Both the position numbers and the translations under genes were made by a program. From CAVWCW01 sp963753615 (GTDB taxonomy: Bacteria > Pseudomonadota > Gammaproteobacteria > Chromatiales > Chromatiaceae): a stretch of 16,715 bases of DNA. The stretch spans positions 1 through 16,715 of the forward strand of contig CAVWCW010000032.1 in NCBI GenBank assembly GCA_963753615.1, read 5' to 3'. Positions within the stretch are counted from its first letter, which is position 1. Every line of letters starts with the position of its first letter. The notes beneath the pieces are model-generated. The model was not told the origin of the DNA. It saw only the letters and a list, made by a program, of their open reading frames with translations, and made no database searches. Shown here one piece after another: positions 1-7,595 of the stretch.

Positions 1-28
1 TCCGCAAACCCGCCGGAACCGAATTGAG

Positions 29-1651
29 ATGCCAAGCCTGATCCGATTGGCCGAGAAAGGTGGGCTGAAGAAATTCCAGGCATGTCTAGCCGGGCAAAGC
101 CACGCGCCGGAGGTGCTGGAGGAAGCGCTGCGTTACGCCCTGGTCTTTCCGCAGCCGAAGAAAGTTGCTTTGCTGCTCGATGCGGGCACCAACCCGTTGG
201 CCCGTAATCGCGAAGACGCTGAGTTTCTGACCCACGCGGCAGCGGGAGGCGACCCGAAATTGGTGAAACGGATGCTGTCGTTGGGCTGCGATCCCAACCA
301 CCGGGCGACCACCGGCCGAACGGCCCTGCACGACGCGGCCTACAGCGGGAAACCGGCTGCCATCCAGGTGCTGTTGGCCGCGGGCGCCAACCCCAATGTA
401 ACCGACAACCGGGGCTGGACCCCGCTGCTAGATGCGCTGCGCAACCGGAACGGTTGTGAGGCCGCAATGCTGCTGATCGAGGCGGGCGCCGATCTGGAGG
501 CCCGCAGTCCCGGGGAGCGGCGGACACCCTTGATGTTGGCTGCGCTGGGCAAGGCGGAGTCTTGCGCCCGGCGGCTGATCGAACGGGGCGCCGACCTGGA
601 AGCGCCGGATTTCATTGGCTGCCGTCCGCTGATGCACGCTGCCATGCAGGGCGGCGCAGCATTGGTCCGGCTGCTGCTGAAAGCCGGTGCCGACCCTCAG
701 GCGCGGGACCGCCAAGGCCGCACGGCCTTCCGCTGGGCCTCGCCGCTGCAGCCGGAGATCGGCGAGATTCTGCTGCGAGCAACCGAGATCGGTCCCGAGG
801 AGCGCCTGCACAACCTGGTGGAAGCCGCGGCCAAGTCTCACGTCGGCTCGGTGCGCGAACTCCTGGCCCGGGGCGCACCCATCCAGGCTGCGGCCGAGGG
901 CGGCGAATCCGCGCTGATCGCCGCCGTTGGCGCCAGGAATCCCGCCCTGCTGCCCCTGCTGCTGGAACAGGAGGGAGTTCGCGTTGACTACCGCTCGGGC
1001 GCCGTGCTGGTCACCCCGTTGATAACGGCGGTCGGGACGCGGCGTCCCGAAGCCAGGGATCGGCTGTTGGACGCCGGCGCCGACCCCGAGGTCACCGACC
1101 GGGACGGCCGAACCGCCGCTCACATCGCCGCCCGTCGCGCCGACTTGGACTCACTACAGCAGTTGCAGGCGCGGGGCGCCCGTCTGGACGTTCTCGATCA
1201 GGCCGGACAAAGCCTGCTCCACCACGCCTGCACTCCGGAATCGAGCCTGGTAAGCGACACGCTAATCATCGGAGTCATCGATTGGCTGCTCACCCAAGGC
1301 GCAGCGGTCGATGGCCTGGACCGCGACGGCTGCACGCCGTTGATGAGGTCCGCGACAAAGGCAAGAGCGGCGATCGCGGCCCACCTGATCGCCCGAGGCG
1401 CCGAGGTAAACCGCCGCGATCTTCGGGGCGACACCGCCCTGTCGCGAGCGGTCGGCGTGGACGCGGATTTCGGTTACAACGACCGCTACCGGAAACCACG
1501 CAACTGCAAGCAAGACCGGGTCTACCCCCTGATCGAGGTTCTGATCGATGCCGGCGCGGACCCCCGGCTGTTCGGTGCCTTGGGAGACCCGGTGCACGGG
1601 GCTAAACTGTGGCGCTGCCAGGAGGTGTTCCGCCGGCTGAGCAGACGCTGA
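29..1651 (+). CDS. ankyrin-repeat protein
   Basis: 540 residues made almost wholly of ankyrin repeats, about a dozen. The clearest units carry the TPLxxA core followed by LLxxGAdxxxxD: residues about 96-125 (GRTALHDAAYSGK), 129-157, 165-191, 198-226, 329-356, 360-389, 431-463 and 467-515. The stretch at about 240-300 is more degenerate. Ankyrin stacks bind partner proteins, so a scaffolding or binding role is inferred; no enzymatic domain, signal peptide or membrane segment is visible, and the protein is probably cytosolic. The frame stays open from the ATG at 29 back to base 2, so the true start may lie outside the window; no clear ribosome-binding site precedes this ATG. The gene ends 127 bases before the next gene. 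The specific partner or pathway is unknown. Confidence 0.85.
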   Translation: MPSLIRLAEKGGLKKFQACLAGQSHAPEVLEEALRYALVFPQPKKVALLLDAGTNPLARNREDAEFLTHAAAGGDPKLVKRMLSLGCDPNHRATTGRTALHDAAYSGKPAAIQVLLAAGANPNVTDNRGWTPLLDALRNRNGCEAAMLLIEAGADLEARSPGERRTPLMLAALGKAESCARRLIERGADLEAPDFIGCRPLMHAAMQGGAALVRLLLKAGADPQARDRQGRTAFRWASPLQPEIGEILLRATEIGPEERLHNLVEAAAKSHVGSVRELLARGAPIQAAAEGGESALIAAVGARNPALLPLLLEQEGVRVDYRSGAVLVTPLITAVGTRRPEARDRLLDAGADPEVTDRDGRTAAHIAARRADLDSLQQLQARGARLDVLDQAGQSLLHHACTPESSLVSDTLIIGVIDWLLTQGAAVDGLDRDGCTPLMRSATKARAAIAAHLIARGAEVNRRDLRGDTALSRAVGVDADFGYNDRYRKPRNCKQDRVYPLIEVLIDAGADPRLFGALGDPVHGAKLWRCQEVFRRLSRR

Positions 1652-1778
1652 CAGAATCCGAGTCAACGGTCCCGGTTTGCAGAAATCGCTCACTTTCTAA
1701 CCGGCCGGCCCGCGGTTTCAGTGCGGCGGGTCACCTGTGTTAGGGTCGAACCCTGGCATTTCCTGGGGGATCTTCACA

Positions 1779-2648
1779 ATGAGTAAGCTCGCTACCGCGC
1801 TCGGGCTGTCGGCAGGGTTAGCCCTGGGTGGCTATGGCTTCTACGTCGGGGAACTGGACGGGTCCAAGCCCCTATCGGCCGGCCAGAGCGCTCTCATCAG
1901 GGGTGAGAACCTCGAGGCTGTCGAGCACTTCGAACAGGTATTCGAGGAACTGCGGCGCTCGGCCCAGATCCCGGTGTTCGCCAAGGGCCTGACCATCGAT
2001 AAGCGGATGCACAGCTACGAAGCCTCGCTCGGCCTGGCCGAGGCCTACCTGCGCCTGGACGACACCGAGCAGGCCCGGGCCCATCTGGAGGATGCGCGCA
2101 GCATCAGCTATGACCCGAAACTGGCGCTCCTGGAAGCGGATATCGCCATCGCCGACGCGGATTTCGAGGCGGCCACCGCGGCCCTGACGGAACTCGGCCA
2201 ATGGTCGGGCAAGGCACCCAGCCTGGTGCGCGTCTACCTCGCCAGGGCCCGGCACCATCGCCAGCAGGGGAACTGCCGTGCGGCGCTGGAGGACCTGCAT
2301 CGGGTATTCGACGCGACGGACGGCGCCATGGCTCCGGCCAGGGTCGCCCTGCGCGGCGAACTCGCCTGGCTGCTGGCCACTGCGCCCGACGCGGAATGCC
2401 GGGACGGCGAGCGCGCCCTCGCCCTGCTGGCGCCCGCCGTCGCCTATGCCGAGCCGCTCTACAGCGACGAGGCCCTGGCGGAACTCTACGGGCAGCAGGC
2501 GGCGGCCTACGCCGAAACCGGCGACTTCGAGGCCGCCCGTTTGCTGGGGCGCAAGGCCGTTGCGTTGGCGCCGCCACGAACCGAAATCCACGCCGAACTG
2601 CAACCCCAGCTGACCGCCTACAGCGAGGACAGGCCCTGGCGCGAGTGA
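1779..2648 (+). CDS. TPR-like repeat protein with N-terminal membrane anchor
   Basis: 289 residues. The ATG at 1779 is preferred over the in-frame GTG at 1737 because a purine-rich GGGGGA lies 8 bases upstream and the protein then begins with a typical short basic-hydrophobic leader (MSKLATALGLSAGLALGGYG), a signal peptide or single membrane anchor. The body is alpha-helical and Ala/Leu/Glu-rich with TPR-like helix pairs, for example residues about 80-110 (LGLAEAYLRLDDTEQARAHLEDA), 110-140, 148-178 and 235-265 (YGQQAAAYAETGDFEAARLLGRKAVAL). Such proteins usually scaffold envelope complexes; the partner here is unknown. The gene ends two bases before the stop codon of the convergent iron-sulfur photolyase gene, so no separate terminator fits between them. 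Confidence 0.75.
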   Translation: MSKLATALGLSAGLALGGYGFYVGELDGSKPLSAGQSALIRGENLEAVEHFEQVFEELRRSAQIPVFAKGLTIDKRMHSYEASLGLAEAYLRLDDTEQARAHLEDARSISYDPKLALLEADIAIADADFEAATAALTELGQWSGKAPSLVRVYLARARHHRQQGNCRAALEDLHRVFDATDGAMAPARVALRGELAWLLATAPDAECRDGERALALLAPAVAYAEPLYSDEALAELYGQQAAAYAETGDFEAARLLGRKAVALAPPRTEIHAELQPQLTAYSEDRPWRE

Positions 2649-2650
2649 GC

Positions 2651-4186
2651 CTAACCGGTTAGCCGGGCCTTGAGCAGATCGGCAAGCTTGGTGATCTCGG
2701 AAAGTTCTTTCGAGTCCAGCCGCTCGAGCATGCGCCACTGCATGGCCGCCCGGGGGTGCTTGGCGAAGCGCTCGCGGTGGCGGTGCAGGAAGTCCCAATA
2801 CAGGGTTGTAAAGGGACAGGCATCCTCGCCCGTGGCCCGCTCCGGGGCGTAACGGCAGCCGCGGCAGTAGTTGCTCATGCGCTGAATATAGCGCCCGGAG
2901 GCGGCATAGGGCTTGGACGCCAGCAGGCCGCCGTCGGCGTGCTGGGACATGCCCAGGGTGTTGGGGGCCTCCACCCACTCCACCGCATCCACATACACCG
3001 CCAGGTACCATTCGTGGACCGCCTGCGGGCGCACCCCGAGCAGCAGGGCGAACAGGCCGGTGACCATCAGGCGCTGGATATGGTGGGCATAGCCCAATGC
3101 CAGGGTCTGCCCGATCACGCTGCGCAGGCAGGCCATGTCGGTATCGCCGCTCCAGTAGAGGTCCGGCAGCGCCAGCTCGGCGCCCAGGCCATTCCGCTCC
3201 AGGTAGTCTGGCATCTCGCTCCAGTAGACGCCGCGCACATATTCCCGCCAGCCCAGGATCTGGCGCACGAAGCCCTCCACCGACGCCAGCGGCGCACGTC
3301 CGGCCTCGTAGGCGGTAACGGCGGCCTCGATCACCTCCCGGGGGTCGAGGAGCTTGAGGTTGAGGGCGGCGGACAGGCCCGAGTGGTAGAGCAGGGGCTG
3401 GTCCGTCCACATGGCGTCTTGGTAGGCGCCGAAACCAACCAGGCGGTAATCTACAAAGTCGCCCAACAGCTCCAGCGCCTGCTCCCGGCTCACCGGCCAG
3501 GCGAAGGCGTCGAGCCGGCCCGGGTGGTCGCGAAACAGTCGCTGCACGTCGTCGAGGGCGCCTCGGGTCATGGCGTCAGGCGCGAAGCTCGGCGGCGCGG
3601 GCACAGAGCCCGGGCCGGCGCGTCCGAAGGCCTTGCGATTCTGGCGATCGAAATTCCAGCTGCCGCCGGCCGGTTCCGAGCCGTCCATCAGAATGTCCCG
3701 GTCCTTGCGCAGGTAACGGTAGAAGTGCTCCATCACCAGCGACTTGCGGCCGTCGCGCCAGGCGGCGAATTGGGCCCGGCTGCAGAGAAAGTGGGGGTCC
3801 TCCAGCACCTCCAGCGCCAGGCGGTTATCGGCGCAGCATTGCTCGATCTCCCGCTGCACCCCGTATTCGCCGGCCTCCAGCATCAGCAGCTGCCGGGGCT
3901 CGTGGCGGCGAATGGCGGCGCTCAAGCCCTCGCCGAAGCCGGTTGCCTCCGGCTGGTCGATCCTGACATAGTCGAGCCCGTAACCCTGGCCCTCGAGCCA
4001 GGCGGCGTGCCGGCGCATGGCGGCGAGGAACAGGCCGCTGCGGGCCTGGTGGGAGGGGACCCGCTGGGACTCGCGGCGAGCCTCGATCATCAGCAGGCGA
4101 TCCCGCTTCGGGTCGCAGGCGGCAAGGACCGGGGAGCGGCGGTCGAGCTGGTCGCCCAGGATCAGAATCAGCCGACCGCCGCTCAT
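2651..4186 (-). CDS. iron-sulfur bacterial cryptochrome/photolyase (FeS-BCP, (6-4) photolyase-like)
   Basis: 511 residues, the length of the deoxyribodipyrimidine-photolyase-related (DPRP) family. The N-terminus (RLILILGDQLD) is the family's alpha/beta domain; the C-terminal half is the helical FAD-binding domain with GWREYVRGVYW (about 312-322), the LGYAHHIQRLMVTG stretch (about 364-377) and the NTLGMSQHADGG loop (about 409-420). Four cysteines, C353, C441, C444 and C457, show the C-x87-C-x2-C-x12-C spacing of the [4Fe-4S] cluster in Agrobacterium PhrB, and H369 fits the conserved active-site His. Family knowledge: light-driven repair of (6-4) photoproducts by a flavin enzyme, in the cytoplasm. 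The start ATG overlaps the stop of the upstream DUF2256 gene (ATGA), so translational coupling is likely. Last gene of the leftward operon. Confidence 0.9.
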   Translation of the reverse strand: MSGGRLILILGDQLDRRSPVLAACDPKRDRLLMIEARRESQRVPSHQARSGLFLAAMRRHAAWLEGQGYGLDYVRIDQPEATGFGEGLSAAIRRHEPRQLLMLEAGEYGVQREIEQCCADNRLALEVLEDPHFLCSRAQFAAWRDGRKSLVMEHFYRYLRKDRDILMDGSEPAGGSWNFDRQNRKAFGRAGPGSVPAPPSFAPDAMTRGALDDVQRLFRDHPGRLDAFAWPVSREQALELLGDFVDYRLVGFGAYQDAMWTDQPLLYHSGLSAALNLKLLDPREVIEAAVTAYEAGRAPLASVEGFVRQILGWREYVRGVYWSEMPDYLERNGLGAELALPDLYWSGDTDMACLRSVIGQTLALGYAHHIQRLMVTGLFALLLGVRPQAVHEWYLAVYVDAVEWVEAPNTLGMSQHADGGLLASKPYAASGRYIQRMSNYCRGCRYAPERATGEDACPFTTLYWDFLHRHRERFAKHPRAAMQWRMLERLDSKELSEITKLADLLKARLTG

Positions 4187-4329
4187 CTAGCGCCCCGCCG
4201 CGCCTGCCGGCACCGTTGTGAACAGTAGCGCACTTGGTCCCAGTCCCTGCGCCAACGTTTGCGCCAGACAAAGCTCCGGCCGCAGACCGCGCAGGTTCGC
4301 GCCGGCAGAAAGGGCTTGCTATGAGCCAT
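4183..4329 (-). CDS. DUF2256 zinc-ribbon small protein
   Basis: 48 residues beginning MAHSKPFLPARTCAVCGRSF. Four cysteines, C13 and C16 (CxxC) and C36 and C40 (CxxxC), frame a Trp-rich basic centre (FVWRKRWRRDWDQVRYC), the signature of the DUF2256 family, which I know as small zinc-ribbon-like proteins often encoded beside cryptochrome/photolyase genes. Function unknown; metal binding and nucleic-acid or partner binding are inferred from the cysteines and the basic surface. The gene starts inside the 3' end of the upstream photolyase gene (11-base overlap) and its TGA overlaps the ATG of the downstream iron-sulfur photolyase, so it is interlocked between the two. That arrangement supports a role with the photolyases, such as an assembly factor. 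Confidence 0.85.
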   Translation of the reverse strand: MAHSKPFLPARTCAVCGRSFVWRKRWRRDWDQVRYCSQRCRQARRGAR

Positions 4330-5860
4330 TGCCGAAGAGGTCTCCTTGTCCAGTCCCGGCCCGGTTCTGCGTCTGGCCCCGGCGCGGGGGACGCTTGCGG
4401 CTGCCGTGGCGCTGATAGATGGTCTTGCTCTCGGCTCGGGCCTCTGTGGCCCGCCGCGCCTGCTGGATGCGCTGCCGGGCCTCCCGGGCGGCGGCTTGGT
4501 GGTCCACCAGTGGCGCGGAATAGTCGATGCCGATACGCACCCCGCAGCGGCGCTGCTCCGCCTCCGGCATCAGCCAGGGGGTGTGGATCCATTCGGTGCC
4601 GACCGGCGCCAGCTCCGGCACCCAGGTGCGGATGAAGCTGCCTTCCGGGTCCTGGTCCATGGACTGTTTTTGCGGATTGTAGATGCGCAGGGTGTTGATG
4701 CCGGTGGTCCCCGATTGCATCTGCACCTGGGGCCAGTGGATGCCCGGTTCGTAGTCCAAGAAGCGGCGCGCCAGGTGCAGGCCCGGCTCGCGCCAGTGCA
4801 GCCAAAGCTGATAGCTGGCAACCGACATCAGCATGGCGCGCATGCGAAAATTGATCCAGCCGGTGTGGGCCAGATATCGCATGCAGGCGTCCACGAAGGG
4901 CCAACCGGTCTCGCCCCGCACCCAGGCACCGAGGCGCTCCGGGTCGCCCGGCTCCGGACGCAGCCCCTGAGTCGCGAGCTGCAGGTTCTCCCACTCGATG
5001 CGCGGCTCGCTCTCCAGTTTCTGGATGAAGTGACAGTGCCAGTGCAGCCGCCCTTCGAAGGCGGCCAGGGCCCGCGCCCAGGTGCCGCGGCTGCGCGGCG
5101 GCGACTGCCTGACCTCGGCCCGGCGCCGGCGCGTGGCCTGCACCAGCTCCCGCATCGACAGGCTGCCCAGGGACAGATGGGCGCTGAGCCGCGAGCAGGC
5201 CCTGTCCGCGCTCAGCGGGCTCGACATCTCCAAGTGGTAGCGGGCCCCGCGCTCCTGAAGAAACCCCTGCAAGGCCTGTTCCGCCGCTGTGCGCCCGCCG
5301 CGCTGGCGTCCGGGGCAAGGGTCCGGGGCCAGACCGGCGACCGGGGTCCGCGGCAAGCTGCCCGGGTCGAATCCGCTCAGCGGCTGCAGCCTCGGTGCCG
5401 GCAACAGGTCCTGGCCCATCAGCGACTCCCACTGGCGCGACCAGTGGTCGCGCTCGGCGCTGCCGCGCACCACGCCGAACTGGCGCGGCTGGTGCCAGGG
5501 GATGCCCCGCTCCCGCATCAGGGCCTGCACGGCCCGATCTCGCGCGAAGGTCCAGGCATTGCCAGTCTCCTGATGGGACCAGAGGGCCCCTGCCGGATGG
5601 CTGTCCAGCAGCCGCCCCAACACCTCGGTCGCGTCGCCGCGCCGCACCACCAGGGGTTGACCCAGTTCGGCCAGTTGATCGCGCAGCGAGCTCAACGTCT
5701 CGCGCAGAAAGGCCCAATGCCGGCCCGAGGCGTCGGGCTGCCTCCAGGACTCCGGCTCGACGATATACAGGGGCAGCACCGGGCCCTGCTGCGCCGCCCG
5801 CCATAAGGCCTCGTGGTCGTGGACCCGCAGGTCGCGCTTGAACCAGACGATCTGCAGCAT
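4319..5860 (-). CDS. cryptochrome/deoxyribodipyrimidine photolyase family flavoprotein
   Basis: 513 residues. The ATG at 5860 is chosen over the longer open frame (to 5977) because GGAGG lies 6 bases upstream and the protein then starts with the photolyase N-terminus MLQIVWFKRDLRVHDHEAL. Residues 1-130 form the alpha/beta antenna-binding domain. The FAD domain has SRLSAHLSLGSLSMRE (about 223-238), TGWPFVDACMRYL (about 318-330), WINFRMRAM (about 335-343) and SGTTGINTLRIYNPQKQSMD (about 383-402). This last block differs from the class I WQW...TGTDA form and matches a photolyase-like subgroup with DQDPEGSFIRTWVPEL. Role: light-driven CPD repair or cryptochrome signalling; the two cannot be separated by eye. 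A basic tail (RKRPPRRGQ) ends the protein. It overlaps the DUF2256 gene by 11 bases and follows the P450 gene by 178 bases. Confidence 0.88.
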   Translation of the reverse strand: MLQIVWFKRDLRVHDHEALWRAAQQGPVLPLYIVEPESWRQPDASGRHWAFLRETLSSLRDQLAELGQPLVVRRGDATEVLGRLLDSHPAGALWSHQETGNAWTFARDRAVQALMRERGIPWHQPRQFGVVRGSAERDHWSRQWESLMGQDLLPAPRLQPLSGFDPGSLPRTPVAGLAPDPCPGRQRGGRTAAEQALQGFLQERGARYHLEMSSPLSADRACSRLSAHLSLGSLSMRELVQATRRRRAEVRQSPPRSRGTWARALAAFEGRLHWHCHFIQKLESEPRIEWENLQLATQGLRPEPGDPERLGAWVRGETGWPFVDACMRYLAHTGWINFRMRAMLMSVASYQLWLHWREPGLHLARRFLDYEPGIHWPQVQMQSGTTGINTLRIYNPQKQSMDQDPEGSFIRTWVPELAPVGTEWIHTPWLMPEAEQRRCGVRIGIDYSAPLVDHQAAAREARQRIQQARRATEARAESKTIYQRHGSRKRPPRRGQTQNRAGTGQGDLFGNGS

Positions 5861-6038
5861 GACTTGCCTCCGGTAGCGGTCAGGCGGCCGGTGCCGCCGC
5901 TTCGAGCCGGGACGGCCGGCGACTGGGTTGGCCTGGCTCCGGCGTGATTCCTTGCTAGTTGGGGACCGCGAGGCCAATTGCCCAGCCCGTCGGGTAGTTT
6001 CCTCGGGCGACAGCCCAACCAGGCTGCCCGCGCAGGGC

Positions 6039-7391
6039 TCAGCGCCTTGGCTCCAGACGCACCATCAGCGGACGGTCCGGGTGCAGGGTGCCCTCCGCCT
6101 TGAACCCCAGTTGTTTTGTCTCCAGCCGCACCCGAAACGCCCGCATCACCATCGCCAGCACCAGCTGAGCCTCGTACAGCGAGAAACGCTTGCCGATGCA
6201 GACCCGGGGCCCGGCGCTGAACGGGAACCAGGCGAAGGGATGCCGGCCCCTGGTATTGTCCGGCGTGAATCGTTCCGGGTCGAAGCGTAGGGGATCCGGC
6301 CAGAAAGCCTCCAGGCGCTGGGTGATGAACGGCGACAGCAGCACGAAGGCCCCGCCTGGAATCGCATAGCCGCAGGCGGTATCCGGCCCGGCCACATCCC
6401 GGGCGATGGTCCACGCCGGGGGATACAGCCGCAGCACCTCCGACAACACCATGGGGGCATAGCTGAGCCCCTTCATTGCCTCCAGGCTCGGCGTTCCGTC
6501 CCCCAGGGCGTCCAACTCCGCCTCCAGGCGTCGCCCCACCTCGGGGGCCCAACCCAAGGCATAAAAGGTCCAGGTGAGGAGATTGGCGGTGGTTTCGTGG
6601 CCGGCGAGGTAGAGGGTGATAACCTCGTCTCGCAACTGGCGGTCGCTCAGGCCGGCCCCGGTCTGCGGGTCCCGGGCCGCCATCAAAGACCCGAGCAAGG
6701 TGTCTTCCCCGTGCTCGGCCTCGCCGGCGCGGAAGCGATGGATCACCTCGTACACCAGCCGGTCCAGGGTCACCAAGGCGCGCCGAAAGCGCCGGTTGAC
6801 CGGCGTCGGCAACCAAAGCGGCACCTGCAGCGGCCCTGGGCCGCGGCTGCCGATCCCCCGCAGGCCGTCGCGGAAGGCCTCCCCGGCCTCGCTGCCCTGG
6901 TGGCTGAGGTCGAGCCCGAACAGGGTGCGCCCGACGATGGCCAGGGTCAACCGAGTCATGGCGGCGGCGATGTCGAAGACCTGTCCCTGAGGCAGCTCCC
7001 GCCACTGCACCAGCATCGCTTCGGTGCACTCGCCCATGGTCCGCAGGTAACGGGCCAACTGGGCGTTCTTGAACGCCGGCTGCGCCAGGTCGCGGTGGCG
7101 CTGCCACTCCTCCCCCTCCGCGGTCACCAGGCCGTTGCCCAGCAGCAGCCGCGCCCCGTCGTAGACCGAGCCCTTGGGGTAATTCTCCCGGTTGCTGCGC
7201 AACACCCGCTCGACGCCGTCCGGATGGGCCAGGCAGACCGCGGTGTGCCCCAGCGGCAGCGGCAGGCGGTAACAGGGACCATAGCGCTGCGCCAAAGAGG
7301 TGAAGGCCCCGAGGATGCCGTGGCGCAGGAACGGGGAGACGCTGCCCAGCAGGGGCAGACCGCGGGGACCGGGCAACGGCAATGGGGACAT
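6039..7391 (-). CDS. cytochrome P450
   Basis: 450 residues with every P450 hallmark: a proline-rich start (LPLPGPRGLPLLGS), the C-helix WxxxR (W96, R100), the I-helix oxygen-activation motif AGHETT (263-268), the K-helix ExxR (E318, R321) and the haem loop FSAGPRVCIGKRF with the axial thiolate C398. There is no N-terminal membrane anchor, so a soluble enzyme is expected. The general reaction is O2-dependent hydroxylation or oxidation of an organic substrate; the style resembles bacterial P450s of the CYP4/CYP110-like broad class that act on fatty acids or terpenoids, but the substrate cannot be read from the sequence. No ferredoxin or reductase gene is in the window. It is transcribed divergently from the LOV gene and is the first gene of the leftward run. 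Confidence 0.95.
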   Translation of the reverse strand: MSPLPLPGPRGLPLLGSVSPFLRHGILGAFTSLAQRYGPCYRLPLPLGHTAVCLAHPDGVERVLRSNRENYPKGSVYDGARLLLGNGLVTAEGEEWQRHRDLAQPAFKNAQLARYLRTMGECTEAMLVQWRELPQGQVFDIAAAMTRLTLAIVGRTLFGLDLSHQGSEAGEAFRDGLRGIGSRGPGPLQVPLWLPTPVNRRFRRALVTLDRLVYEVIHRFRAGEAEHGEDTLLGSLMAARDPQTGAGLSDRQLRDEVITLYLAGHETTANLLTWTFYALGWAPEVGRRLEAELDALGDGTPSLEAMKGLSYAPMVLSEVLRLYPPAWTIARDVAGPDTACGYAIPGGAFVLLSPFITQRLEAFWPDPLRFDPERFTPDNTRGRHPFAWFPFSAGPRVCIGKRFSLYEAQLVLAMVMRAFRVRLETKQLGFKAEGTLHPDRPLMVRLEPRR

Positions 7392-7410
7392 GCTGAATTC
7401 TCGGCATTAC

Positions 7411-7427
7411 GCCGCCGCGTCGGCGGC
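7411..7427. repeat. perfect GC-rich hairpin in P450 leader
   Basis: A 7-base stem (GCCGCCG / CGGCGGC) with a 3-base loop. It lies 20 bases upstream of the P450 start codon, just after a possible -10 element, so it would form at or near the 5' end of the P450 mRNA. It could stabilise the transcript, limit translation or serve as a binding site. Only the symmetry itself is seen. Confidence 0.5.
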
Positions 7428-7438
7428 GATCTTTCGCA

Positions 7439-7444
7439 ATTGTA
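7439..7444 (-). promoter_or_regulatory. possible -10 element for P450
   Basis: On the - strand this reads TACAAT, five of six matches to the sigma70 -10 consensus, 47 bases before the P450 ATG. The hexamer 17 bases upstream (CTGCCC) is a poor -35, so either an activator is needed or the call is wrong. The dyad GCCCG-CAAT-CGGGC at 7452-7465 lies in the spacer and -35 area and could be an operator. Confidence 0.3.
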
Positions 7445-7538
7445 GGCGTTCGCCCGCAATCGGGCAGGGTCGAGGGCTTGCGGCCGAGACGAGGGCTCGA
7501 ATTTTGGGTCTTCCAGCGCCGATCTCAGCGAAAAATGG

Positions 7539-7566
7539 TTGACTGTGCAAGTCTAGTTTCTATTAT
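7539..7566 (+). promoter_or_regulatory. sigma70-like promoter of the LOV-SDR-cupin operon
   Basis: TTGACT at 7539-7544 and TATTAT at 7561-7566, five of six matches each to -35 and -10, with a 16-base spacer. Transcription would start near 7573, giving a leader of only about 22 bases before the LOV ATG. That leader has no strong ribosome-binding site close to the ATG; the G-rich GGGGGGAG at 7567-7574 is too far upstream. Confidence 0.6.
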
Positions 7567-7595
7567 GGGGGGAGATTGTAAGCTCGGCGTATCCT

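Noticed and set aside
1742..1754. AGGGT-CGA-ACCCT resembling a tRNA T-arm
   Set aside because: The loop is too short for a T-loop and no acceptor, D or anticodon arm can be formed around it.
1737..1778. GTG start giving a 14-residue longer TPR-like protein
   Set aside because: The ATG at 1779 has a GGGGGA site and a proper leader peptide; the extension has neither.
2756..4228. Long + strand open frame (about 490 codons) opposite the iron-sulfur photolyase gene
   Set aside because: It mirrors the real gene; high GC at third positions removes stops in the opposite frame. Composition is Gly/Ala/His/Gln-rich with no domain.
4346..5806. Long + strand open frame (about 486 codons) opposite the cryptochrome/photolyase gene
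   Set aside because: Same shadow effect; the - strand protein has clear photolyase motifs and a good ribosome-binding site.
5861..6038. Possible promoter or terminator between P450 and the photolyase gene
   Set aside because: Only a 4-base-pair stem and poor hexamers were found; nothing stands out beyond the GGAGG site of the photolyase gene.
5692..7407. 571-codon - strand frame over the P450 gene and the photolyase 5' end
   Set aside because: Out of frame with the P450 motifs, Pro/Arg/Gly-rich, no recognisable fold.
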